45,116 nucleotides of DNA from Bryobacterales bacterium (GTDB lineage Bacteria > Acidobacteriota > Terriglobia > Bryobacterales > Bryobacteraceae): NCBI GenBank assembly GCA_003135055.1, contig PLDF01000429.1, positions 1 through 45,116 of the forward strand, given 5' to 3'. The notes beneath the pieces are model-generated. The model saw nothing but the letters and a program-made list of their open reading frames with translations. It was not told where the DNA came from and searched no databases. Positions 16,767-24,675 of this stretch are shown piece after piece. How positions within the stretch are numbered: position 1 is the first letter of the stretch; each line of letters starts with the position of its first letter. The position numbers were made by a program, and so were the translations under genes.

Positions 16767-17215
16767 ACCGGCGCCATGCTATATTCAGGCCGCTGCCTTC
16801 TCCGCCGCGCCACGTTCGACCGGCGCCCCAACCAAATTCCCCACTCGGTCCAGGAGCCGTCATGATTGACGACGTCTTTGTAGCCGAGCAGATACTGCAG
16901 CACGAACCAGGTGTGGCTGGAACGCTCCCCGATCCGGCAATTGTTGTTGTCACCGTAGATCACGATCGTCGTGGCGGGGCCGATTCCGGGTCTCGTGAGG
17001 AGTGCTTTCAATCGCGGCCAAGGGGTGATCTCCCGTTGAATCCGGCGACCTGACAGCTCAGTCTTCCATGACCAGGCGACAACGCCGGGAATATACCCCT
17101 GGCCGTACGCCGCCGTATCAACGTCGACTTCCACGATTCGGATCTGGCGCTGGTTCAAATTCTGGGCCAGCCGATCGGTGCTGACCAGGACGCCGGGGTG
17201 TGAGCAGCTGCCCAT
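16763..17215 (-). CDS. Hybrid rhodanese-like sulfurtransferase (domain 1/domain 2 fusion)
   Basis: Two-domain thiosulfate sulfurtransferases have an inactive first domain and a second domain with the persulfide-forming Cys. Here residues 8-92 are the first half of domain 1 (IRIVEVDVDTAAYGQGYIPG ... TTIVIYGDNNN) and residues 93-126 are the second half of domain 2 (CRIGERSSHTWFVLQYLLG, NHDGSWTEWG), joined at the homologous active-site position near 16939. The result is one complete rhodanese fold with catalytic Cys93. Near 16836 a one-base deletion changes the ending; the restored frame reads NLVGAPVERGAAEKAAA and stops at 16785. The role would be sulfur transfer to cyanide or a thiol acceptor. 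A strong palindromic operator lies just upstream. Confidence 0.72.
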   Translation of the reverse strand: MGSCSHPGVLVSTDRLAQNLNQRQIRIVEVDVDTAAYGQGYIPGVVAWSWKTELSGRRIQREITPWPRLKALLTRPGIGPATTIVIYGDNNNCRIGERSSHTWFVLQYLLGYKDVVNHDGSWTEWGIWLGRRSNVARRRRQRPEYSMAPV

Positions 17216-17224
17216 ACTTTAATC

Positions 17225-17252
17225 ATACCATTGTCAATCGACATTATGGTAT
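17225..17252. promoter_or_regulatory. 28-bp operator-like palindrome before the rhodanese gene
   Basis: Outer arms ATACCAT and ATGGTAT flank an inner inverted repeat TGTC-AATC-GACA. It starts 10 bases upstream of the rhodanese ATG at 17215. This is the most symmetrical of six related sites in the window (core TC[T/A]ATCGAC). The ATACC/GGTAT edges resemble sites of Rrf2-type regulators, but that link is only a suggestion. The rest of 17253-17512 shows no gene. Confidence 0.6.
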
Positions 17253-17512
17253 TGTCGAGAGGGCAAATCGAATCTCTCTTTGGCGGCGCCGATCCGGCCG
17301 TCTATCCCTCTCCGAGACCGGCCGTGCAGCCTCCGCCGTAAAGCTTGGCTATGCCGCGATGTTGAATCCGCCGGCGAACGCCAAATCCGGGCGCCATTGA
17401 TCTCGATCCGGAGTCCTGGAGCTAAGCCGCATCGCAGGCCAACTCGACATGCCGGACGCCGGACATCATGCCGCGCCTGGCCTCCCGCATTGACCCGGAA
17501 AATGCAAAAAAG

Positions 17513-18232
17513 TCAGGGAATTTCGTCGAAGCTCCGAATGGCGGAGTGGGTTGCGAGAACTTCCGGGGCGATCTCGCGGTTGCCAGGCCGGAAGGTGACT
17601 ACCGTCTGCATCTCGGCCCGCGCTGCGGCGTCGAGCTCCTCGATCACGTCGGAGAAGAACTGAATTTCACCCAGCGACGTTTCGAGTCGAGCCGCAATCG
17701 CGCGATAGCTTGCCGGATCGCGCTTCGGGCCTGTCGAAGTATCGAAGTATGCGTCGATGAAACGCGTGAGGTCGCCAAAGCGCGTATGGCGAAACACGAG
17801 CCGCTGAGCAAGAATGCTTCCCGAAGAAAAGATAGCGACGCGCTGCCCTGCTGAAGTCCATCTTCGGAGAGCATTCGGAACGTCGGGAAATAATTCGCTC
17901 ACCAGGTTGCCGGATTCGTAACCCTGCTGCCAGATTCGGCCCTGAACAATCTTCACCGGACCCGATTTGCGGTCGCGGTCCATGAGCCAGAGAAGATAGC
18001 CGGCATTGTCTGCGGGAACGCCATTGGTATCCACCTCGCGTTGGCGCTCCACAGAAAGAGACTCCATCGCATCGCGCAGTTCGAGATCCAAGGGCTGAGC
18101 GAGAAATGTAGGGATGCGTTGCCGGGCATAGGGAAACAATGTCTGGTACACAAAATCGATTGGCGCGACTGTGCCTTCGATATCGAGGAGCCGGACCAGA
18201 GGAGTCACGACAGGGGCCACCACCTGAGTCAC
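17513..18232 (-). CDS. mtnC: Enolase-phosphatase E1 (methionine salvage)
   Basis: A 239-residue HAD-superfamily enzyme that enolises and dephosphorylates 2,3-diketo-5-methylthiopentyl-1-phosphate in methionine salvage. The HAD motif 1 is VRLLDIEGTVAPIDFV (D-x-E-G-T in place of D-x-D, as usual for MtnC), motif 2 is VAIFSSGS, and the C-terminal acidic motif is FFSDVIEELDAA. The GTG start at 18232 overlaps the mtnD stop (GTGA), which is why it was preferred over the ATG at 18313. It is the last gene of mtnB-mtnD-mtnC. Confidence 0.92.
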   Translation of the reverse strand: MTQVVAPVVTPLVRLLDIEGTVAPIDFVYQTLFPYARQRIPTFLAQPLDLELRDAMESLSVERQREVDTNGVPADNAGYLLWLMDRDRKSGPVKIVQGRIWQQGYESGNLVSELFPDVPNALRRWTSAGQRVAIFSSGSILAQRLVFRHTRFGDLTRFIDAYFDTSTGPKRDPASYRAIAARLETSLGEIQFFSDVIEELDAAARAEMQTVVTFRPGNREIAPEVLATHSAIRSFDEIP

Positions 18233-18783
18233 GATGCCCGAAGATACGCCGGACCGAGGCACAGCGGTTGATAGGGCTGGTCTGTGCCCGACTCCGTATA
18301 ATGCGGCGTCCATCCGGAACTATCCTGAAACAACCGGATGGCGCGAATTCTACGCTCCGCGCAGAGATCGAACCAATGATGCGTTCCGCGCGGCACACGA
18401 AGCAGGTCGCCCGGTCCGACTTCGACCGCAACGACCGATGCGCCCTGGGGATGAATGTGAAATACGCCCCGCCCGGCGAGAATAAACCGGACTTCATCTT
18501 CATCGTGCCAATGCTCGCGATTGAAACGGGCGAGCATTTCGTCGAGCCCGGCGGTCTGAGGATGGACATCGATCACGTCGGTCGTGCGGTAGCCTCCATG
18601 CCGCTTCAGGCGTTCGATCTCGTCGGCATACGCGGAAAGCACCTCGTCCGGCGGCGAATCGTCCCGCAGCGCGTGCGCAGGCTGCCAGGTTTCGTAGCCG
18701 ATACCGATTGCCGCGAGACGCTCTTTGACGCGAACTTCCTCGGTCAAGACCAGGTTATCGTCCGGAATTCGCAGAATAGCCAT
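18229..18783 (-). CDS. mtnD: Acireductone dioxygenase
   Basis: A 184-residue cupin that cleaves acireductone with O2 to the 2-keto acid of methionine plus formate (Fe form). The metal-binding motif H-x-H-x4-E is visible in REHWHDEDEVRFILAG, with the third His in RGTHHWFD. Length is typical of the ARD family. It lies between mtnB (14 bases upstream) and mtnC (4-base overlap), forming a compact salvage operon that recycles methylthioadenosine from SAM-dependent reactions. Confidence 0.95.
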   Translation of the reverse strand: MAILRIPDDNLVLTEEVRVKERLAAIGIGYETWQPAHALRDDSPPDEVLSAYADEIERLKRHGGYRTTDVIDVHPQTAGLDEMLARFNREHWHDEDEVRFILAGRGVFHIHPQGASVVAVEVGPGDLLRVPRGTHHWFDLCAERRIRAIRLFQDSSGWTPHYTESGTDQPYQPLCLGPAYLRAS

Positions 18784-18797
18784 AATCGTTTCCCAGC

Positions 18798-19406
18798 TTA
18801 GCCAAGCGACGCCGAGTGGCCCAGCGCCTCGAACAGAAACTCGAAAATCTCGACATGCCTTCGCGCTTCGGCGACGTCAACACCCCAAGTATAGAGCCCG
18901 TGCCGCCGCAGGAGAAACCCGTGCGCTTCCGGATATTCCGCCAGAGCGGAGCGTAGGGCCCGGCTCAAAGCCGTATAGTCTTGCGAATTGGGAAGGACGG
19001 GAACCTGTTCGGCGTGCGTATGGGTCGAAACGCCCTGCAGCCCCTTCAGCATTTCATAGCCCTGGATGATAAGTCGTCCTTCCTCACCGTGACGCTCCGA
19101 GAGGAGTGTCGCCCAGACGGAATGGGTGTGAAGCACCGCGCCCGCTCCAAGCTTGGCGGCATAGATCGTCAAATGAAGTGCGGTTTCGGCGGAGGGACGT
19201 CCTTTGCCTGCTTCGGCGCGCGCCGCCTCATCGACGATCAGGAAGTCTTCCGCGCGCAGAGCGCCTTTCGAAACTGCGCTCGGAGTGATCGCAATTCGCA
19301 GAGGCTCGCGCGATTTGATCGCACTGAAGTTCCCGCTGGTACCGAGCACCCACCCGCGGCGATAGAAGTCGCGCCCGGCCAAAGCTAACTCCAAAGCAAC
19401 ATTCAT
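18798..19406 (-). CDS. mtnB: Methylthioribulose-1-phosphate dehydratase
   Basis: A 202-residue class II aldolase/adducin-family zinc enzyme that dehydrates methylthioribulose-1-phosphate. Visible features: GTSGNFSAI substrate loop, zinc ligands in LHTHSVWAT, the QGYEMLKG Glu region, and RRHGLYTWG. The start at 19406 begins MNVALELALAGRDFY; the longer frame upstream runs into the tRNA-Cys gene and is rejected. It is the first gene of the mtnB-mtnD-mtnC operon. mtnA and a methylthioribose kinase are not in the window. Confidence 0.93.
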   Translation of the reverse strand: MNVALELALAGRDFYRRGWVLGTSGNFSAIKSREPLRIAITPSAVSKGALRAEDFLIVDEAARAEAGKGRPSAETALHLTIYAAKLGAGAVLHTHSVWATLLSERHGEEGRLIIQGYEMLKGLQGVSTHTHAEQVPVLPNSQDYTALSRALRSALAEYPEAHGFLLRRHGLYTWGVDVAEARRHVEIFEFLFEALGHSASLG

Positions 19407-19464
19407 ATCACCGAAGAGCGTTCCAGGTTCCTTCCGACCAAGCCTGGCGGAACCTTCGAATTGT

Positions 19465-19539
19465 TGGAGGCGCAGACAGGAGTCGAACCTGTGCATAGCG
19501 GTTTTGCAGACCGCCGCGTTTCCTCTTCGCCATTGCGCC
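19465..19539 (-). tRNA. tRNA-Cys (GCA)
   Basis: A 75-nt cloverleaf read on the minus strand: acceptor GGCGCAA/CTGCGCC (one A-C mismatch), anticodon stem CGGTCTGCAAAACCG with anticodon GCA (19507-19505), T-arm ACAGG-TTCGACT-CCTGT, discriminator U and encoded CCA. It lies just upstream of the methionine salvage operon. Confidence 0.93.
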
Positions 19540-19628
19540 TGAACCATTCCTCCGATTTTCTCGTTCTAAAGATGCTTCCATTGGCAGAGAACATCGATCA
19601 ACCGCTTCATTACTCGTCTGGCGACTAT

Positions 19629-19656
19629 ATCCTAAACTCTATCGACATAGTATAGT
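19629..19656. promoter_or_regulatory. 28-bp operator-like site before ssuC
   Basis: ATCC at the left edge, core CTCTATCGACATAG, then TATAGT, ending seven bases before the ssuC ATG. It matches the site at 31616-31643 at 20 of 28 positions and shares TC[T/A]ATCGACAT with the rhodanese site. Confidence 0.55.
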
Positions 19657-19662
19657 ATATCA

Positions 19663-20457
19663 ATGAGCCAGCATTTGCGCAGCCTCACCCAGACTGCTCT
19701 GCCGTGGACTGGCCCGGTCGGCATGCTACTCCTTTGGCAGGCAGCCTCGCATTATCAATTGGTGTCCTCGCACATCGTCCCGACGCCTGTCGACGTTTTC
19801 AGGGCTGGCGTAAGGACTGCGGCCAGCGGGGAACTTCTTCGTCATATTGGCGTCAGCACGGCGCGGGCGGCGGCTGGATTTGTGCTAGGCGCCTCCATCG
19901 GTTTTGTCTTTGGCCTGCTTAATGGCGTCTCCGATACGGCGGCGCGGTTGCTTGACAGCACATTTCAGATGGTCCGTAACGTGCCCCATCTTGCTTTGAT
20001 CCCCCTCTTCATCCTCTGGTTTGGCATCGACGAAAGAGTCAAAGTATATCTGGTCGCGCTTGGGGTTTTCTTTCCCATCTATCTGAACACCTATCACGGC
20101 GCGCGCACAGTGGATGCCGGACTAATCGAGATGGGGCGTGTCTACGGACTGAGCCGCGCGGAGCTTTTCCGCCACGTGACCTTTCCCGGCGCTCTGCCCT
20201 CCATCCTGGTTGGAGTCCGCTTCGCGCTCGGCATCACTTGGCTCACTTTGGTGGTGGCCGAGACCATCGCAGCTTCGTCCGGCATCGGCTACATGACTAT
20301 GAATGCCCGGGAGTTTCTGCAAACCGACGTGGTTGTCTTCGGCATCCTCATTTATGCTTTTCTCGGGAAGGTTGCCGACTCGGCGACGCGATGGCTTGAG
20401 AAGCGCTGCCTTGCCTGGCATCCGGCATTCGTGGTTCCCGGGGCGGAAACTTCATGA
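19663..20457 (+). CDS. ssuC: Aliphatic sulfonate-type ABC transporter permease
   Basis: A 264-residue inner-membrane permease of the taurine/sulfonate/nitrate (SsuC/TauC) family with about six transmembrane helices. The cytoplasmic EAA loop that contacts the ATPase is visible: MGRVYGLSRAELFRHVTFPG. The N-terminal region has the P-T-P-x-x-V motif (IVPTPVDVFRAG). Its stop overlaps the ssuB start (ATGA). Nitrate and riboflavin-precursor permeases are similar, but SsuA and SsuD homologues 4 kb away support sulfonates. An operator-like site directly precedes it. Confidence 0.87.
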   Translation: MSQHLRSLTQTALPWTGPVGMLLLWQAASHYQLVSSHIVPTPVDVFRAGVRTAASGELLRHIGVSTARAAAGFVLGASIGFVFGLLNGVSDTAARLLDSTFQMVRNVPHLALIPLFILWFGIDERVKVYLVALGVFFPIYLNTYHGARTVDAGLIEMGRVYGLSRAELFRHVTFPGALPSILVGVRFALGITWLTLVVAETIAASSGIGYMTMNAREFLQTDVVVFGILIYAFLGKVADSATRWLEKRCLAWHPAFVVPGAETS

Positions 20458-21221
20458 CGGGATCCGCCGAAAAACAGCAGGCTTCGTCAAATCGTCTTTC
20501 GCAAGCAGGCGTCGAAGTGCGGATTTCCCATCTCGGCAAGTGCTTCGGCAGCCGCTCGGTTCTAGCCGATGTTAACCTCGGCATCCTCCCTGGCGAATTC
20601 GTCGCGATTGTGGGTCATAGCGGTTGCGGGAAGAGCACGCTACTGCGCCTGATTTCCGGTCTCGATATCCCAAGCCACGGCCATATCGAGATGGAAGGCC
20701 GGTTGGTGACGGGCCAAGTTGCGGAAGCACGCATGATGTTTCAGGACACTCGCCTTCTACCGTGGCGCCGCGTGCTCGACAATGTGGGCATCGGCCGGCA
20801 TGGCGATTGGAAGCCGGCCGCGATGGAAGCGCTTGAGCAGGTGGGGCTCGGCGCCAGGGCGCGCGATTGGCCCGCGGTTCTTTCCGGCGGCCAGCGTCAG
20901 CGCGTCGCACTTGCCCGAGCGCTGGTGTCCCACCCGAAACTGTTGCTGCTCGATGAGCCGCTGGGTGCGCTGGACGCGCTTACTCGCCTCGACATGCAGC
21001 GTCTGATTGAAGAGGTCTGGAGGAGGCAGGGGTTCACTGCGATCCTGGTCACACATGACGTCAGCGAGGCAGTCGCGCTTGCCGATCGTGTGGTCGTGCT
21101 CGAACGCGGCGTTGTGCCCGTGGTTCGAAGAATTGAGCGCCCGCGCCCGCGTATTCGCGGGGATGCTTGCCTCAGCGAGATCGAAGGTGAAATTCTCTCG
21201 CGGCTTCTCGAAAGGACATGA
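20454..21221 (+). CDS. ssuB: Aliphatic sulfonate-type ABC transporter ATP-binding protein
   Basis: 255 residues with all nucleotide-binding motifs: Walker A GHSGCGKST (54-62), Q-loop MFQDTRLLPWRRVLDNV (from 95), signature LSGGQRQR (143-150), Walker B LLLLDEPLGALD (163-174) and H-loop THD (200-202). The sequence R-L-L-P-W-R-x-V-L-D-N-V is typical of the SsuB/TauB branch. It energises SsuC; the binding protein is encoded separately at 24676-25620. Start overlaps the ssuC stop by four bases. Confidence 0.9.
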   Translation: MTGSAEKQQASSNRLSQAGVEVRISHLGKCFGSRSVLADVNLGILPGEFVAIVGHSGCGKSTLLRLISGLDIPSHGHIEMEGRLVTGQVAEARMMFQDTRLLPWRRVLDNVGIGRHGDWKPAAMEALEQVGLGARARDWPAVLSGGQRQRVALARALVSHPKLLLLDEPLGALDALTRLDMQRLIEEVWRRQGFTAILVTHDVSEAVALADRVVVLERGVVPVVRRIERPRPRIRGDACLSEIEGEILSRLLERT

Positions 21222-21224
21222 ACC

Positions 21225-22310
21225 ATGGCGAATATTCTGACGCCCATTCGCATGGGGCCTTACGACTTGCCTAATCGGGTGATTATGTCGCCGATGACCC
21301 GCAACCGTGCAGGCAAGGGAAACGTCCCCGGCGCGATCAACGCATCGTACTACGCGCAACGCTCGAGTGCCGGTCTGATCGTTTCGGAAGCAACCCAGAT
21401 ATCGCCGCAAGGGGTCGGCTATCCGAACACTCCGGGCATCCACTCCGTTGAGCAGGTGGAAGGCTGGAAACTGGTAACCAGCGCGGTTCATGCCGCCGGC
21501 TGCCGTATTTTCCTGCAGCTCTGGCACGTCGGACGCATCTCACATCCGTCCCTCCAACCGGACGGCGCACTGCCAGTGGCTCCGTCGGCAGTTCAGCCGG
21601 CCGGACAGGCTTGGACTCCTGAAGGCATGAAGCCTTTCGTAACGCCTCGCGCGCTGGAGTTCAGTGAGATCGCGCAAATCGTCGAGCAATATGGTGCCGC
21701 TGCGGCGAACGCGAAAGCCGCCGGATTCGATGGCGTCGAAATTCATGGCGCCAACGGCTATTTGATCGACCAGTTTCTACGTGACAAGACCAACCGTCGC
21801 ACTGACGCCTACGGCGGCTCGATTCCCAATCGTGCGCGATTCCTGATCGAGATCGCGGAGGCGCTCGTGCCGGTGTGGGGCGGTGAGCGTATCGGCGTGC
21901 GTCTTTCGCCCCTTAATCCGTTTAACGACATCGCCGACAGCACGCCAGCCGAAACGTTTGCCTATGCGATCGACCAGCTCAGTAGTCTTCATCTTACGTT
22001 CCTGGACCTGGTGGAGGACAAACCGCTCGAAGGGCCTGCTCTGGACGCGCGTTATTTCCGGCGCTGGTGGCAGCAAGTCCTGATCGCGAATCGTGGATAC
22101 GATCTGGCGCGCGCTAACGCGCTTCTGGCCAGCGGCGCTGCCGACGCCGTGGCCTTTGGTGTTCCGTTTCTCGCCAACCCGGACCTGCCGGAACGTTTCC
22201 GGCGAGGAGCTTCGTTGAATGAACCAGATCGTTCCACGTTTTACGGAGGCGGCGAGGCTGGCTACACGGATTATCCGTTTCTCAATCCCGAGGTCGCCGC
22301 GGCAACTTAA
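21225..22310 (+). CDS. Old yellow enzyme / alkene reductase (NemA-like)
   Basis: A 361-residue FMN-dependent TIM-barrel ene-reductase. Visible hallmarks: N-terminal NRVIMSPMTRNRA, FLQLWHVGRISHP, the substrate-binding H-x-x-N motif in GVEIHGANGYLIDQFL, the TDAYGGSIPNRARF segment and the C-terminal VAFGVPFLANPDLPER FMN-phosphate loop. It reduces activated C=C bonds or nitro groups with NAD(P)H. It begins four bases after ssuB and is surely cotranscribed with ssuCB. Possible roles are supplying reduced flavin chemistry for sulfonate breakdown or detoxifying electrophiles; neither is proven. Confidence 0.9.
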   Translation: MANILTPIRMGPYDLPNRVIMSPMTRNRAGKGNVPGAINASYYAQRSSAGLIVSEATQISPQGVGYPNTPGIHSVEQVEGWKLVTSAVHAAGCRIFLQLWHVGRISHPSLQPDGALPVAPSAVQPAGQAWTPEGMKPFVTPRALEFSEIAQIVEQYGAAAANAKAAGFDGVEIHGANGYLIDQFLRDKTNRRTDAYGGSIPNRARFLIEIAEALVPVWGGERIGVRLSPLNPFNDIADSTPAETFAYAIDQLSSLHLTFLDLVEDKPLEGPALDARYFRRWWQQVLIANRGYDLARANALLASGAADAVAFGVPFLANPDLPERFRRGASLNEPDRSTFYGGGEAGYTDYPFLNPEVAAAT

Positions 22311-22422
22311 TGCGGTCGCCCCCGCCACAGGCGTTAACTATGGCGAAGTGACTTCCGGGTTGGGCATGAGTCGGAAGCGATGCGGAACAGCATGATCCAA
22401 CACCTTCGTCGCCAACCTGCCG

Positions 22423-22941
22423 TTAGGAGTCACTGTCATCCCGCCGTAGCAGATTACTGATTGCCGGCGCGAGAGTGTTTACAAAAAGATTCCTGGACTT
22501 GGACCATCTCACTGAGTAGGGCAGATGGATGATCGAACCACGCCATTCCGCGCGCAGAAGGGCTCGTGCGACGTTGCCCTCGATCGAACGGAGCAAAGTG
22601 GCGATCCTCACCGGCTGAAGCTGCGCGATCGCGCTGGAAAGCGATCCTTCGCTCGCACGACAAACGTCCCGCCGGGATTTTGAATCCAGGTCGTCAACAG
22701 CTGTGGGACACAGATCGATCAGGTAGCAGCCGGATGATTGAAAAACCGCGAGAAAGTCTTCATCGCGAATTAAGGGATCGATCGATCTGAACGCGTCGCG
22801 CATCGCCCGATAAAGCCCCGAGTCGCGCCGGTAGAAAAATCTTCCGGAAGCGGGTGGCGACTCACCGATGAACAGCAATCGCACTGGCGCTGGCCGAAAT
22901 GTCCGCCTTATCCGCTCCTGGTAGCGCCGTTCTACGGTCAC
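22423..22941 (-). CDS. Uracil-DNA-glycosylase-fold-like protein
   Basis: 172 residues. The segment VRLLFIGESPPASGRFFYRRD resembles the first motif of uracil-DNA glycosylase superfamily proteins (G-E-x-P), and the C-terminal IIHLPYSVRWSK resembles the H-P-S motif loosely. It is basic, soluble and without a signal. It may be a DNA-repair or nucleic-acid-binding protein, but catalytic residues are not fully convincing. Its start overlaps the stop of the small upstream gene (22938), so the two form a pair. Confidence 0.5.
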   Translation of the reverse strand: MTVERRYQERIRRTFRPAPVRLLFIGESPPASGRFFYRRDSGLYRAMRDAFRSIDPLIRDEDFLAVFQSSGCYLIDLCPTAVDDLDSKSRRDVCRASEGSLSSAIAQLQPVRIATLLRSIEGNVARALLRAEWRGSIIHLPYSVRWSKSRNLFVNTLAPAISNLLRRDDSDS

Positions 22942-23261
22942 TTCCCGGCGTGCTCCCCATGCGTGGCCCTGACGATCCTTGCTTCCTGGCTGATCCGTAT
23001 CTCTCCCCCCTGTTCGACGCCGCAGTTGAGCGCGACCTTTCCTCCGAAGCGCCTCACAATGTCATCGCCCTCCCCGCTCTTCAAGACCGGTGATGTCTCC
23101 AATAACGATGTTCGGTCGAAGCCGCCGCCCGTCGCGACCAGCAGCGGAAGTATATCGAAGCGGTCCAGGGTGTCGTCACCAACCAGCCGCGCAGCCGGAC
23201 CAACTATTTTCCGAACCGAGGCAAGAATGCCTGGATCGGTCCATGCGTTGCCATCAACCAC
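22938..23261 (-). CDS. Small hypothetical protein
   Basis: A 107-residue soluble protein from a GTG start (MVDGNAWTDPGIL), preceded in frame by a stop three codons upstream. It contains LLVATGGGFDRTSLLE and VALNCGVEQGGEIRISQEA. I recognise no family. The four-base overlap with the following glycosylase-like gene suggests that it is a real gene whose product may work with that protein. Confidence 0.4.
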   Translation of the reverse strand: MVDGNAWTDPGILASVRKIVGPAARLVGDDTLDRFDILPLLVATGGGFDRTSLLETSPVLKSGEGDDIVRRFGGKVALNCGVEQGGEIRISQEARIVRATHGEHAGK

Positions 23262-23413
23262 CGTATCTCATTCCGGTCGAGCGTGGCCCTGAATCCAAGC
23301 AGGCCCGGATGAGTCCGTTAACGGCTGAAGAACATGTTGTGGGGCTTCCAGTGGAAACCTAACGCATAACCCCCACTGACAGAAGTGCGGCTACGGATAC
23401 TCGATCGGATTGT

Positions 23414-23429
23414 GTCTCCAAACGGAGAC
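23414..23429. repeat. Perfect hairpin GTCTCC-AAAC-GGAGAC
   Basis: A 6-bp perfect stem with a four-base loop in the gap between the ssuD end (23517) and the small gene (23261). There is no T-tract, so it is not a classical terminator; it may be a processing or bidirectional-termination structure. The remainder of 23262-23516 shows no gene. Confidence 0.35.
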
Positions 23430-23516
23430 CAACCGTGTATTAAGGTGACGCGTATGCGCCCGCCGGCGCGCGAACCCTGGTCGCACCCTTTCGCTCAAAC
23501 ATTTAGTGATGCCTGA

Positions 23517-24665
23517 TTATCTAACTGATTTCGGCACGGCGTTCGCGCTGCCGGGAATGCGGACCGCTCCGTTGGCGACCACCTCGCCTCGCCGGCTATC
23601 TTCGGCCGCACGACGTAATGGCAACCGGGGAAACACGTGCTCGGCGAAATGATACGCTTCCTCCAGATGCGGATAGCCGGAGAGGATGAACGTGTCGATT
23701 CCCAAGCTGGCGTATTGCTCCATCAGCGCCGCGACCGCAGCCCCGTCGCCTACCATCGCCGTTCCAGCGCCACCGCGAACCAGGCCGATGCCAGTCCATA
23801 GATCGGGTTGCAACCACAAACCATCCCGACCGTTGCGCTGTAGCTCGAGCATTCGTTTCTGTCCTTCGGATTCGTATTTCGCGAGCACTCTCTGTCCTTC
23901 GGCGGCGATCTCGGGCGTCACATATTCGATCAGCTTTTCCGCATCGCGGCGCGCCTCTTCCACGGTGTCGCGCACAATCACGTGGAGCCGGATGCCAAAG
24001 CGCAGCTCGCGCCCTTCGGTCGCTGCCAGTTCGCGAGCGCGAGCGATCTTCCCGGCCACCTGCTGCGGCGGTTCGCCCCACGTGAGGTAGAGGTCGATGT
24101 GTCTGGCGGCGACCTCCATCGCCGCGGGTGAGGACCCACCGAAGTAAAGCGGAATGTGCGATTGATGCGCGGGAATCAAATTTCTCGCCCCGCTTACGCG
24201 GTAGTGCTTCCCGGCGTGATTCACTGTTTCGCCGCGATCGAGACCGCGCCATATCGAAAGAAACTCGCCGGTCTGCTCATACCGCTCGTCGTGGGAAAGA
24301 AACAGGCCGTCGCCGTGCAATTCATCGGTATCGCCGCCGGTGACGACGTTGATCAAAACCCGTCCGCGCGTCTGCCGGTCCAAGGTAGCGGCCATGCGGT
24401 AAGCCAGAGTTGGACTAATGAGCCCCGGACGCACAGCCACCAGAAACTTGAGCCTTTCCGTCACCGAGCCCAGGCCCGCGGCGGTCATCCACGCGTCTTC
24501 GCAGCCGCGGCCCGTCGGCAGCAGGACGCCTTCATAGCCGAGGACATCGGCAGCGCGCGCGACCTGCGCAAAATAGTCGAAGGTAGCTGCTCTACCGCCC
24601 TTTGTCGTCCCCAGGAATCGTCCGTCTCCCTGTGTGGGAATGAACCAGAAGATGTGTAGTGGCAT
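23517..24665 (-). CDS. ssuD: FMNH2-dependent alkanesulfonate monooxygenase
   Basis: 382 residues, the normal SsuD length. It uses FMNH2 and O2 to split alkanesulfonates into aldehyde and sulfite. Family features: HIFWFIPTQGDGRFLGT N-terminus, LKFLVAVRPGLISPT, NVVTGGDTDELHGDG, SGARNLIPAHQSHIPLYFGG and the C-terminal LSGYPHLEEAYHFAEHVFP. The start at 24665 was preferred over 24686 because the first residues (MPLHIFW) match the family. It follows ssuA by 10 bases. A flavin reductase (SsuE) is not adjacent. Confidence 0.93.
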   Translation of the reverse strand: MPLHIFWFIPTQGDGRFLGTTKGGRAATFDYFAQVARAADVLGYEGVLLPTGRGCEDAWMTAAGLGSVTERLKFLVAVRPGLISPTLAYRMAATLDRQTRGRVLINVVTGGDTDELHGDGLFLSHDERYEQTGEFLSIWRGLDRGETVNHAGKHYRVSGARNLIPAHQSHIPLYFGGSSPAAMEVAARHIDLYLTWGEPPQQVAGKIARARELAATEGRELRFGIRLHVIVRDTVEEARRDAEKLIEYVTPEIAAEGQRVLAKYESEGQKRMLELQRNGRDGLWLQPDLWTGIGLVRGGAGTAMVGDGAAVAALMEQYASLGIDTFILSGYPHLEEAYHFAEHVFPRLPLRRAAEDSRRGEVVANGAVRIPGSANAVPKSVR

Positions 24666-24675
24666 TCCTTTTCTC

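Noticed and set aside
18139..18801. A 220-codon plus-strand open frame
   Set aside because: It is the antisense shadow of mtnD and mtnC.
19407..19547. Upstream extension of mtnB
   Set aside because: It would run through the tRNA-Cys gene.
23414..23429. Hairpin as a rho-independent terminator
   Set aside because: No run of T follows the stem on either strand.
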